In this document: positions 1 through 6,676 of the stretch, piece after piece | Position numbering within the stretch: the stretch's first letter is position 1 | Layout of the letters: each line of letters starts with the position of its first letter | From: an uncultured Eubacterium sp. | Lineage (GTDB): Bacteria > Bacillota > Clostridia > Eubacteriales > Eubacteriaceae | DNA: 12,448 nucleotides | Direction: 5' to 3' | Assembly: GCA_902784045.1 (NCBI GenBank) | Contig: CACZTE010000166.1 | Span: forward strand, 1 to 12,448 | Position numbers and translations under genes: made by a program | The notes under the pieces: generated by a model | The model's database searches: none | Told to the model about the DNA's origin: nothing | The model's input: only the letters and a program-made list of their open reading frames with translations

Positions 1-32
1 GATTTTGGCTTTTTTATGAGAAATTCAGGAAT

Positions 33-134
33 TTATCCACAATTATTTTAGTTATCCATAGAATTATCCACTTATTTTGTGTTTTTCCACGGAAATTGTA
101 TGCATTTTCATGGCGATTATACACATTATCCACA
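33..134 (+). other. DnaA-box cluster, possible oriC element
   Basis: Five DnaA-box-like 9-mers lie in the same orientation. TTATCCACA occurs at 33-41 and 126-134, both perfect consensus. TTATCCATA (52-60), TTATCCACT (64-72) and TTTTCCACG (83-91) are near matches. The first four start 19, 12 and 19 bases apart. A very AT-rich stretch follows at about 157-190 and could be a DNA-unwinding element. DnaA binds such boxes at chromosomal origins, at the dnaA promoter and at titration clusters. The sequence to the left is not available, so dnaA or dnaN cannot be confirmed. Against a true origin, the next 8 kb of genes all read towards this site, which would be the lagging orientation for a rightward fork. 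Confidence 0.65.
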
Positions 135-155
135 ACCGGCCACATCTTGTGTCAA
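116..155 (-). promoter_or_regulatory. Possible leftward promoter overlapping a DnaA box
   Basis: Read on the minus strand, a perfect -35 hexamer TTGACA (150-155) is followed by GATAAT (125-130, 19-base spacing) and TATAAT (116-121, 28 bases away). The first pairing is slightly long and the second too long, so the exact -10 is unclear. GATAAT lies within the perfect DnaA box at 126-134. That would suit a DnaA-autoregulated gene beyond the left edge, possibly dnaA itself. This is inference. Confidence 0.35.
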
Positions 156-201
156 GCCTTTTTTGTTAAAAAATTTTGCAATTATAGGCAATGGCCATCT
201 G

Positions 202-1803
202 TTATTTGGTAGTCGCGGCGCGGATTAAACCGTCAAAGAGTGGGTGCGCTTTGTTGGGGCGGGATTTAAATTCGGGATGGGCCTGGGTGGCGATGAAATA
301 AGGATGATCGGCAAGCTCCACCATTTCAACTAAAACGCCGTCAGGAGATTTTCCGGAAAAAATCATGCCGGCTTTTTCCAATTCGTCCACATAGGCATCG
401 TTGACTTCATAACGATGGCGATGACGTTCGGTAATTTCGGTTTTACCATATACTTTTTCCGCCAGAGAGTCTTTTTTGAGCACACAGGGATAAGCGCCGA
501 GACGCATGGTACCGCCCATATTGCTGATTTTTTTCTGTTCTTCCATGAGGCTGATGACCGGTGTGTCGGTATCAGGTTGAAGTTCGATGGATGCGGCGCT
601 TGGCATACCGGCAACGTTTCGCGCGTACTCGATGACAGCGAGCTGAAGCCCCAGACAAAGTCCGAGGAAAGGAACCTTGTTTTCCCTGGCGTAACGAATG
701 GCTTCTATTTTGCCTTCGATGCCGCGGTTGCCGAATCCGCCGGGGACCACAATGCCATCAACACCGCCTAAAATACGGTCGATGTTTTGAGCGTTTAAAT
801 CTTCCGAATGAACCCATTTAATGTCCACTTCGGTATTGTTGGCGATGCCGCCATGACGCAGGGCCTCGGCAACGGACAGATAAGCGTCATGCAGTTCCAC
901 ATATTTGCCGACAATGGCGATGGTCGCCTTTTTTTCAAGGTTTTTGGCATTGTAGACGAGATTTTTCCACTCGGCCAAATCGGGCTTATTTTGAGGCAGG
1001 CCGAGTTTGGTCGTGACCAGATCGGCCAATCCAGCTTTTTCCAGCATGAGGGGGACTTCATAGAGCTCCGGCGCGTCCAGATTTTCAATGACAGCGTTTT
1101 GATCGACGTTGCAGAACAGACTAATTTTTGCTTTCATATCCGCTTCGACTTCCTGTTCGGAACGCAGCACAATGATATCGGGCTGAATACCGATGGAGCG
1201 AAGTTCTTTGACCGAGTGTTGCGTAGGCTTGGTTTTAAGCTCGCCGGACATCGGCAAATAGGGCAAAAGCGTTACATGAATATATAAGGTGTTTTCCGCT
1301 CCCAAGTCACCCCGGCATTGACGGATGGCTTCAAGAAAAGGCTGGCTTTCGATGTCACCAACGGTTCCGCCGATTTCAGTAATGACCACATCGGGATTGG
1401 CGTCGCTCTGGGCCACGCGCTGAATGCTTTCTTTGATCTCGTTGGTAATGTGGGGAATCACCTGCACTGTACCGCCGAGATAATCGCCGCGGCGTTCCTT
1501 AGTGATGACATTCCAATAGACTTTCCCAGTGGTAACATTGCTGTATTGCCCCAAACTTTCGTCGATAAACCGTTCATAATGTCCAAGATCCAGATCGGTT
1601 TCCGCGCCGTCATCTGTCACAAAAACTTCACCATGCTGATAAGGACTCATCGTCCCGGGATCAACATTAATATAGGGGTCAAATTTCTGAATGGACACTT
1701 TAATGCCCCGCGCCTTTAAAAGACGGCCGAGGGAAGCAGCCGTAATCCCTTTGCCAAGAGAAGAAACGACGCCGCCGGTAACGAAAATGTATTTTGTTTT
1801 CAT
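202..1803 (-). CDS. pyrG: CTP synthase (glutamine-hydrolysing)
   Basis: Makes CTP from UTP using ATP and glutamine-derived ammonia, the last step of pyrimidine nucleotide synthesis in the cytosol. The 533-residue product is normal full length. The N-terminal synthetase domain (about 1-270) has the P-loop SSLGKG at 14-19 and the EIGGTVGDIES segment at 143-153. The C-terminal class I glutamine amidotransferase domain (about 290-530) has PGGFGNRG at 354-361, the nucleophile Cys383 in GLCLGLQ, and His509 and Glu511 in QAHPE. The start is supported by GGAGG seven bases before the ATG. It is transcribed alone from a promoter near 1888-1915 through a terminator-like leader hairpin. No clear intrinsic terminator follows its stop; the downstream side is the DnaA-box region. 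Identification is secure. Confidence 0.98.
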   Translation of the reverse strand: MKTKYIFVTGGVVSSLGKGITAASLGRLLKARGIKVSIQKFDPYINVDPGTMSPYQHGEVFVTDDGAETDLDLGHYERFIDESLGQYSNVTTGKVYWNVITKERRGDYLGGTVQVIPHITNEIKESIQRVAQSDANPDVVITEIGGTVGDIESQPFLEAIRQCRGDLGAENTLYIHVTLLPYLPMSGELKTKPTQHSVKELRSIGIQPDIIVLRSEQEVEADMKAKISLFCNVDQNAVIENLDAPELYEVPLMLEKAGLADLVTTKLGLPQNKPDLAEWKNLVYNAKNLEKKATIAIVGKYVELHDAYLSVAEALRHGGIANNTEVDIKWVHSEDLNAQNIDRILGGVDGIVVPGGFGNRGIEGKIEAIRYARENKVPFLGLCLGLQLAVIEYARNVAGMPSAASIELQPDTDTPVISLMEEQKKISNMGGTMRLGAYPCVLKKDSLAEKVYGKTEITERHRHRYEVNDAYVDELEKAGMIFSGKSPDGVLVEMVELADHPYFIATQAHPEFKSRPNKAHPLFDGLIRAATTK

Positions 1804-1823
1804 GATTATGCCTCCGTAAAAAT

Positions 1824-1863
1824 AAAAAAGTCACTGCAAAAGCGGTTTTTTTTTTGCAGTGAC
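1824..1863 (-). terminator. Leader hairpin before pyrG (attenuator candidate)
   Basis: On the minus strand a perfect 12-base-pair stem pairs GTCACTGCAAAA (1852-1863) with TTTTGCAGTGAC (1830-1841), followed at once by six T (1824-1829) and further T-rich sequence. This is an intrinsic terminator by shape, yet it lies between the pyrG promoter and the pyrG ribosome site. Firmicute pyrG genes are known to be controlled by a leader terminator that responds to CTP. The 5' half of this hairpin carries a run of ten A. The leader lacks an obvious GGG start, so the Bacillus poly-G mechanism is not directly shown. Confidence 0.7.
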
Positions 1864-1887
1864 AAACACACTCATCAATATACTATT

Positions 1888-1915
1888 ATTTTACAGGATA
1901 CCCCGCAGATTTCAA
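1888..1915 (-). promoter_or_regulatory. pyrG promoter
   Basis: On the minus strand TTGAAA (1910-1915) and TAAAAT (1888-1893) are 16 bases apart, a good sigma-A-type match. Transcription should start near 1880, giving a leader of roughly 75 bases that contains the terminator-like hairpin. Confidence 0.6.
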
Positions 1916-2072
1916 GAGAATTTTTTTGCTTTTAAATCCTTTATTCTTGAGTATCAAGCCATCTAAAACTCTCAAGGAAATAATCCGGTTTGAGAAAACG
2001 AGATTATAATAGCTCAACGATCGAATATCTATGTTTTACGCTCAAAAAATCCCGTGAAAGCCTAGAAAATTT

Positions 2073-3701
2073 TCAGTTTTCGTTTCGTGCGCGCATCCGA
2101 GCGTGAAAATCCGACGCGCCGCCAGATTCGGACAAATCCGCAAGCTCCTCTTTAATCTTCCCAAGTTTTTCTCTGTCGCAAAGAAAAGTGATTCTGTCTC
2201 CCGGATGCAGCACAGTTGTACCGTGAGGAATAATCACCTCGCTGTCACGGCGCACCTCAACTGCTAGGCATCGATCGGGCCAGACAATTTCCGAAACGGC
2301 AGCATCATCCAGGAGAGACCCGTCGCTGACCGTCACGTTAACCAGCGTTTTTTCCGACGCGTTCCCTTCTGTGACGGGATGCACATCATGCTCACCGCGG
2401 GAGATCATATGATGAAGAAGGGCATCAAACAATGGTTCAGATTTGAAAAAGGACGCCACCAGTTCAGCAATCAAAACAACCATAACTGCATACACCAAAT
2501 GATTTAAGCTGCCAGTCAACTCAATCGCGAGAACAACCGCTGTGAGCGGTGCCCGGCAAATGGCCGTGAAATAGCCCGCCATCGCCAAAATAACAAAATT
2601 GTTGATCAAAGCACTGTCCATTCCCGCTGTGTGAATAAAGATTTTGGCAAAAATGCCGCCGGCGTAAGCGCCGAGGACCATCATAGGTGCGAGGGATCCG
2701 CCAGGCGCGCCGGAAGCAAAGCAAATCATCGAAAAAACGAATTTAACAGCAAAATAAATCAACATGAGCTTTAGCCCAAGACTGCCATCCGTTAGGAGTT
2801 CAAGCATGTTGTGGCCATCACCCTGAACGACAGGCATCACAAATCCCATCACGCCAGCCAACATAAAGGGAATGACCGGATGAAATCGCTTGGGGATTTG
2901 CTTCGGAATTTTGCCGTAACACTTCCCTGCAAAAAACATCGCGTGGTTAAAAAGGACACCAGCAATGCCAATGAGCACGCCAAGTAGCAGCACATGTCCG
3001 ATGTATTTGAGTTCAAGTGAGGAAGTCAAAGGAATGTGAAAGACCGGCGACATGCCGAAAATCCACTTGGACACAAAATCCGCAGAAACTGCGGCCGCCA
3101 TCGCCGAGAAAATCATCGTGATTGAATAATCCTTGTGCATTTCCTCCAGGGCGAAAACCACACCGGAAAGCGGACAGTTAAAAGCCGCGGACAGACCGGC
3201 GCTGGCGCCGCAGGTAATCAGATAACGTTCCTTCAGATTATCCTGCTTTAATAAACGGGAAACCCCTTTCCCTGCCATGGCACCCAGTTGAACCGACGGT
3301 CCTTCCCGACCGACGGAAAGCCCCGCGACAATGCAAAGGAGGCTGCCGGCCAGCTTGCCGATAATCACTTTAAGCCACGGCATATCAAAATAACCTTTGA
3401 GTTCCCCTTCCACTTGAGGAATACCGGAACCGGCGATATAGGGCTCCCATTTAATTAACGCGGCCACCGCCAAAGCCATCAATAACAATAGCGCAAAATA
3501 AAACGGTATAAGCCAACCATCGGCCGCGCTTAGCAAAAATTCGCGAAGCTCAGCGGAATACACCATCGCGATGCGATAAACAACGGCCACAGTTCCTGCC
3601 GCTACACCGACGATTACACCAAACCCGGAAAGTCTGAGCCTGTTCTTTCGCGTGTCTTCTGTGAGATAGCCGATGATTTTAGATGAATCTCCCTCTGACA
3701 T
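2073..3701 (-). CDS. ClC-family chloride/proton antiporter with C-terminal RCK_C domain
   Basis: Integral membrane ClC protein of 542 residues, probably exchanging chloride for protons. Numbered from the chosen ATG, it shows the three selectivity-filter motifs: GSGIP (91-95), GREGP (131-135, gating Glu133) and GAPGGSLAP (331-339). The EEM motif at 186-188 carries Glu187, which aligns with the internal proton glutamate of the E. coli antiporter (Glu203), so exchange is more likely than a channel. The residue aligning with the central chloride tyrosine is Phe425, in KSEPLFDALL. A soluble RCK_C/TrkA-C domain covers about 450-521 and may sense a ligand. An ATG 14 codons upstream (3743) is possible, but the start at 3701 has AAAGGA about six bases ahead. 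It stands alone between pyrG and the dha operon. Confidence 0.93.
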   Translation of the reverse strand: MSEGDSSKIIGYLTEDTRKNRLRLSGFGVIVGVAAGTVAVVYRIAMVYSAELREFLLSAADGWLIPFYFALLLLMALAVAALIKWEPYIAGSGIPQVEGELKGYFDMPWLKVIIGKLAGSLLCIVAGLSVGREGPSVQLGAMAGKGVSRLLKQDNLKERYLITCGASAGLSAAFNCPLSGVVFALEEMHKDYSITMIFSAMAAAVSADFVSKWIFGMSPVFHIPLTSSLELKYIGHVLLLGVLIGIAGVLFNHAMFFAGKCYGKIPKQIPKRFHPVIPFMLAGVMGFVMPVVQGDGHNMLELLTDGSLGLKLMLIYFAVKFVFSMICFASGAPGGSLAPMMVLGAYAGGIFAKIFIHTAGMDSALINNFVILAMAGYFTAICRAPLTAVVLAIELTGSLNHLVYAVMVVLIAELVASFFKSEPLFDALLHHMISRGEHDVHPVTEGNASEKTLVNVTVSDGSLLDDAAVSEIVWPDRCLAVEVRRDSEVIIPHGTTVLHPGDRITFLCDREKLGKIKEELADLSESGGASDFHARMRARNEN

Positions 3702-3743
3702 GACATTCCTTTCCCGCGTCAGCCAAATCAAAATCCGTATCAT

Positions 3744-4039
3744 CCATAGCCGGCGCGATTGTTTTTAGCTTTACTTAGTCGTTATTGATTGTATCACAAA
3801 CATGAACCGACACGTCTATTTATTTTTAACTTGATTTTAACGTCACGTCTTTCCAAAACGATTTAAATCCGAACGACCTGCCAACGAAAGATTTTTATTC
3901 GCCCGGAAAATTTTATCAGGCAACAACAATCTTCGAAGTGGTTTGACGTTTATCTTTTCGATTCGTATATTTCACTTTTGCCATAGAAAGCCTCGTTTTA
4001 AGGATATCGCTCAACCAAAAATGATAAACGCAGTTAACC
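3744..4039. other. Intergenic region upstream of the ClC gene
   Basis: I see no credible gene here. It must hold the ClC promoter. A TACAAT-like -10 lies at about 3788-3793 on the minus strand, but it has no good -35 partner. Two direct copies of CGNCACGTCT lie at 3808-3817 and 3841-3850, 33 bases apart (about three helical turns), and could be an operator. An 8-base inverted repeat (CGTTTATC 3947-3954, GATAAACG 4023-4030) is also present, of unknown meaning. Confidence 0.4.
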
Positions 4040-4087
4040 AAAAAAAACGCCCCCAACAGGTTTACGTTGCCCTGTCCGGGGGACGCG
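4040..4087 (-). terminator. Terminator of the dha operon
   Basis: On the minus strand a GC-rich hairpin (about 4048-4087) pairs a CCCCC-containing arm and ACAGG with CCTGT and GGGGGCG, followed by eight T (4040-4047). It lies 120-170 bases past the dhaL stop. Its plus-strand side also ends in a run of six T (4091-4096), so it could act in both directions. The 4097-4210 stretch before it holds no supported gene. Confidence 0.88.
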
Positions 4088-4210
4088 TTGTTTTTTCAAA
4101 CTTTTGGCCAAACGCAGATTAAAAGGCGTTGTTTAAATGCTTTATGTCGGATCGTATGACAAGGACTGTCTGTGACACAAGGCCGTGAGAGGAAAATAAC
4201 TATGCCTCGT

Positions 4211-4861
4211 CTACTCCGGCATGTTTTTGTAGAAGATTTCGAGCATTTCCGCGGTGGATGCCGCGCCAGGATCGAGATGACCCACAGCTCTTTCGCCGAG
4301 ACGCATAGCGCGTCCCTTGGTGGCAATCATATCACGAGTGGATTCTAGGCCCTCTTTACCCGCTTCCACTGCCTTAGCCATGGCGGCCTTCGGCGCATCG
4401 CCAGCTTCATTAGCGGCCTTCAGCGTAGAAAGTGCCGGCATCAGGGTATCGTTCATCGTCTTTTCACCGATGGTGGATTTCCCGCGTTTTTGAATGATGG
4501 TAATTCCCTTGTCCATCATTTGAATAAACTCATCGAAGGTCGCGCCTTCATCGGGCCCTTTTGCTTTAATCGGAAGACCGAATTTCATAAAGAAACTGCC
4601 ATATAAGGGGCCGGCAGAACCACCAACTTTATCTAAGAGCGCTTTGCCGACATTTTTATAAAAGGTATTGACGTTTTCCACGGACCATTCGTCAACATGC
4701 TTGGCCACTTCGCGAAAACCGATGGATAAGTTCATGCCGTGGTCGCCGTCGCCGATTGCGGAATCAAGTTCCGTAAAATAGTCTTTCCTTTCTTCCGCCC
4801 AAGGGATTAAATCCTTGATGACGTTGATAAAATACTGTTTGTCTAAAATATATTCAGCCAT
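4211..4861 (-). CDS. dhaL: PTS-dependent dihydroxyacetone kinase, ADP-binding subunit DhaL
   Basis: DhaL holds ADP as a bound cofactor; DhaM rephosphorylates it to ATP, and DhaL passes the phosphate to dihydroxyacetone held on DhaK. The 216-residue product is the usual length. Its magnesium-nucleotide motif DSAIGDGDHG (33-42) carries Asp33, Asp38 and Asp40. GGSAGPLYG (80-88), GEKTMNDTLMPA (132-143) and GHLDPGA (194-200) are also family motifs. The ATG at 4861 is chosen over an upstream frame extension (to 4918) because AAAAAGGAG lies just ahead of it, and the extension would run over the intergenic hairpin. It is the last gene of the operon, 56 bases after dhaK. Confidence 0.95.
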   Translation of the reverse strand: MAEYILDKQYFINVIKDLIPWAEERKDYFTELDSAIGDGDHGMNLSIGFREVAKHVDEWSVENVNTFYKNVGKALLDKVGGSAGPLYGSFFMKFGLPIKAKGPDEGATFDEFIQMMDKGITIIQKRGKSTIGEKTMNDTLMPALSTLKAANEAGDAPKAAMAKAVEAGKEGLESTRDMIATKGRAMRLGERAVGHLDPGAASTAEMLEIFYKNMPE

Positions 4862-4885
4862 ACAAACTCCTTTTTGAAAATGAAC

Positions 4886-4909
4886 AAAAGCGGACGGCTT
4901 TCCGTCCGC
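4886..4909 (-). promoter_or_regulatory. GC-rich hairpin between dhaK and dhaL
   Basis: On the minus strand GCGGACGG (4902-4909), an AAAG loop (4898-4901) and CCGTCCGC (4890-4897) form a perfect eight-base-pair stem, followed by TTTT. It begins nine bases after the dhaK stop. The shape fits a leaky intrinsic terminator or an mRNA end-protecting or processing stem. Either could set DhaK and DhaL at different levels. The short T run argues against complete termination. Confidence 0.7.
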
Positions 4910-4917
4910 CGGATGCA

Positions 4918-5931
4918 TTAGACCTGTGTGAAATACGGCGCGTTGCAGGGATAGTCGAGCAGTGCTTTGAGTTCGTCATCGAGTTTGACAAGCGTGACGG
5001 ACATCCCGGCCATATCCATCGATGCGGCGAAAGGACCGACAAGGCCTTTATAGAGTTTAATGCCTTTTTCTTCCAATATTTGCGCGACACGGCGGAAGCA
5101 AATATGCAAGTCCATCAGCGGTGTAGCGCCGAGACTGTTAACCAACACATACACTTCATCTCCGCTTTGATAAGGAAGGTCTTCTAAAATCGGTGCCATG
5201 ATTTCATCGATAACTGCGTCGGCAGGTTCGATTTTGCCTCGGCGCACACCGGGTTCACCATGGATGCCCATGCCAATTTCCATATCGCCGTCTTCCATAT
5301 CAAAGATCGGGCCGCCTTTGGACGGTAATGTAGCGGAAGACATAGCAACGCCCATGGAGCGGGTCACATCATTGCAATGAGAAGCCGCTTCAACAACTTC
5401 ATCCAGATCTTTGCCCATGGCGGCAGCAGCGGCAGCGGCTTTGAAAACAAAGAAGTCACCGGCAATTCCGCGGCGGTCAGCAATATTTTCGGAAGAAACC
5501 ACATCGTCGGTGACGAGGACGGTTTCCACACGGATGTCGTCTTCTTCATCAGCTTGTTCGGCACCCATGTCAAAGTTCATGACATCACCGGCATAGTTAC
5601 CATAGAGATAAATGACACCTTTGCCGTTATCTACGGCGCGGGCAGCAGCATAACAAGGATCCGGAGACGGCGAGGTGTTGATGTTTCCGATGACAGCGGC
5701 ATCGGCAAAGCCTTCTCCAACATAACCCAAAAACAGCGGTTCATGGCCGGATCCGCCGCCAATAACCACACCGACTTTGTCTTTGGTTCCGGCGTCTTTG
5801 GCCAAGACAACACGGCCCTGAGCTTCATCACTGTCGTCCATTTTAACAAATGTTCCGTGAGCGGCCACATAGCCTTCAAGCATTTCCTTTTCAACGTCGT
5901 AGGGATCGTTGATCAATCGTTTCATTACCAT
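4918..5931 (-). CDS. dhaK: PTS-dependent dihydroxyacetone kinase, substrate-binding subunit DhaK
   Basis: Binds dihydroxyacetone covalently through a histidine and presents it to DhaL for phosphorylation to dihydroxyacetone phosphate, an entry to glycolysis. The 337-residue product contains GGGSGHEP (58-65, His63), GNYAGDVMNFD (111-121, Asp116) and the substrate-binding GIHGEPG (222-228, His224). These match His56, Asp109 and His218 of the E. coli enzyme by motif. The ATG at 5931 has GAGGAGG eight bases ahead; a second ATG two codons on is less well placed. It is a little shorter than E. coli DhaK. Related kinases act on erythrulose or other small ketoses, so the substrate is inferred from the complete dhaMKL set. 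No glycerol dehydrogenase or glycerol transporter lies nearby. Confidence 0.95.
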   Translation of the reverse strand: MVMKRLINDPYDVEKEMLEGYVAAHGTFVKMDDSDEAQGRVVLAKDAGTKDKVGVVIGGGSGHEPLFLGYVGEGFADAAVIGNINTSPSPDPCYAAARAVDNGKGVIYLYGNYAGDVMNFDMGAEQADEEDDIRVETVLVTDDVVSSENIADRRGIAGDFFVFKAAAAAAAMGKDLDEVVEAASHCNDVTRSMGVAMSSATLPSKGGPIFDMEDGDMEIGMGIHGEPGVRRGKIEPADAVIDEIMAPILEDLPYQSGDEVYVLVNSLGATPLMDLHICFRRVAQILEEKGIKLYKGLVGPFAASMDMAGMSVTLVKLDDELKALLDYPCNAPYFTQV

Positions 5932-6115
5932 AATATTATCCTCCTCATGTTACATTTTCGGGGATAAACTCGCGACCGAATCAATTCGCAGGGCAACCAT
6001 TCATCCTTTTAGCGAAATAATCTTTCGTAAAAACGTTATTGTTGCCCGACAAGCCGCTCGGCATAACTGCTCCCCGACAAGTTTTTATTATATCGCGGCT
6101 TTCGCCGGTATAATC
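5932..6115 (-). promoter_or_regulatory. Structured intergenic region between dhaM and dhaK
   Basis: This 184-base gap inside the operon is unusually long. It contains nested inverted repeats: GGGCAAC (5991-5997) with GTTGCCC (6041-6047), and within it CGAAA (6013-6017) with TTTCG (6023-6027). No T run follows in the reading direction, so it does not look like a terminator. A 27-codon frame (6064 to 5981, minus) with a weak GGGGAG ribosome site overlaps it, but I do not regard it as a supported gene. Confidence 0.45.
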
Positions 6116-6514
6116 TTAGATCTTGTGCAACTGTGCCGCAAGTTTGGATTCTTCTATCACTTCTTCAGCAGTTTCGGCAACACATGCTTTCACCACACCG
6201 TAAAAGGCGCCTTCCACCAAAGGCGCGTCAACAATGTGCACGCGTTTCTGCAGTTCTTCATCAACCATTTCAAGAGCTGTTTCGGTGCTGAGTACAGAGC
6301 TACCGAGATCGCAGTAAACCAGAATGTTTTTAAGTTCGGCCATTTCTTCAATGGCTTCCATGACATTCATCGCGTTGGTGCCGAGACGTCCGTCCCCGGT
6401 TCCCCCCACCGCTTTGATGACCACATTATCGTCAGCCATTTCACCGATGAGTTCAGCCACACCGTTGGCGAGCTGTTCGCTGTGAGATACTAAAATGATG
6501 CCGTTTGTTGCCAT
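6116..6514 (-). CDS. dhaM: Phosphotransferase subunit DhaM (EIIA-Man-like)
   Basis: Carries phosphate from the PTS protein HPr to the ADP bound on DhaL. The 132-residue product is a single EIIA-Man-type domain with the phospho-accepting His11 in ILVSHSEQLANG (7-18) and the family GTGDGRLGTN segment near 38-47. E. coli DhaM carries extra HPr-like and EI-like domains; this one lacks them, as in Lactococcus, and so must use the cell's general HPr, which is not in this window. The start has AAGGAGG seven bases ahead. It is the first gene of the dha operon. The order M-K-L, with no DhaR, DhaS or DhaQ regulator beside it, leaves the control of the operon unknown. Confidence 0.93.
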   Translation of the reverse strand: MATNGIILVSHSEQLANGVAELIGEMADDNVVIKAVGGTGDGRLGTNAMNVMEAIEEMAELKNILVYCDLGSSVLSTETALEMVDEELQKRVHIVDAPLVEGAFYGVVKACVAETAEEVIEESKLAAQLHKI

Positions 6515-6570
6515 ATAAGTCCTCCTTATGAATAATGAATGCGTTAACTGATGATATATCTGTGTTTATT

Positions 6571-6600
6571 TTATCAGAGTGCGAGCAAAAGGTATACCAA
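6571..6600 (-). promoter_or_regulatory. Candidate dha operon promoter
   Basis: On the minus strand TTGGTA (6595-6600) and TGATAA (6571-6576) are 18 bases apart, about 57 bases before the dhaM start. The match is moderate. No clear pilT terminator lies in the 6515-6676 gap, which holds only a short GCGAAA/TTTCGC stem without a T run, so readthrough from pilT is possible. Confidence 0.4.
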
Positions 6601-6676
6601 AACTAACCCTTCTCATCGCGAAATGAATATCTTTCGCTTCTTTTCAGATTTTAATCTTTTACTTAAAAGACGCGCT

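Noticed and set aside
415..1719. Several plus-strand open frames opposite pyrG
   Set aside because: Antisense shadows of a full-length, motif-complete CTP synthase.
4211..4918. Longer DhaL start at 4918
   Set aside because: The extension translates through the dhaK-dhaL hairpin and has no ribosome site; the ATG at 4861 has a strong one.
5981..6064. 27-codon minus-strand peptide between dhaM and dhaK
   Set aside because: The ribosome site is weak and the frame overlaps the inverted repeats; too short to support without conservation.
5377..6493. Long plus-strand open frames (5377-5967 and 5909-6493) opposite dhaK and dhaM
   Set aside because: They lie antisense to clearly identified genes, lack ribosome sites and resemble no family; codon bias of the real genes explains them.
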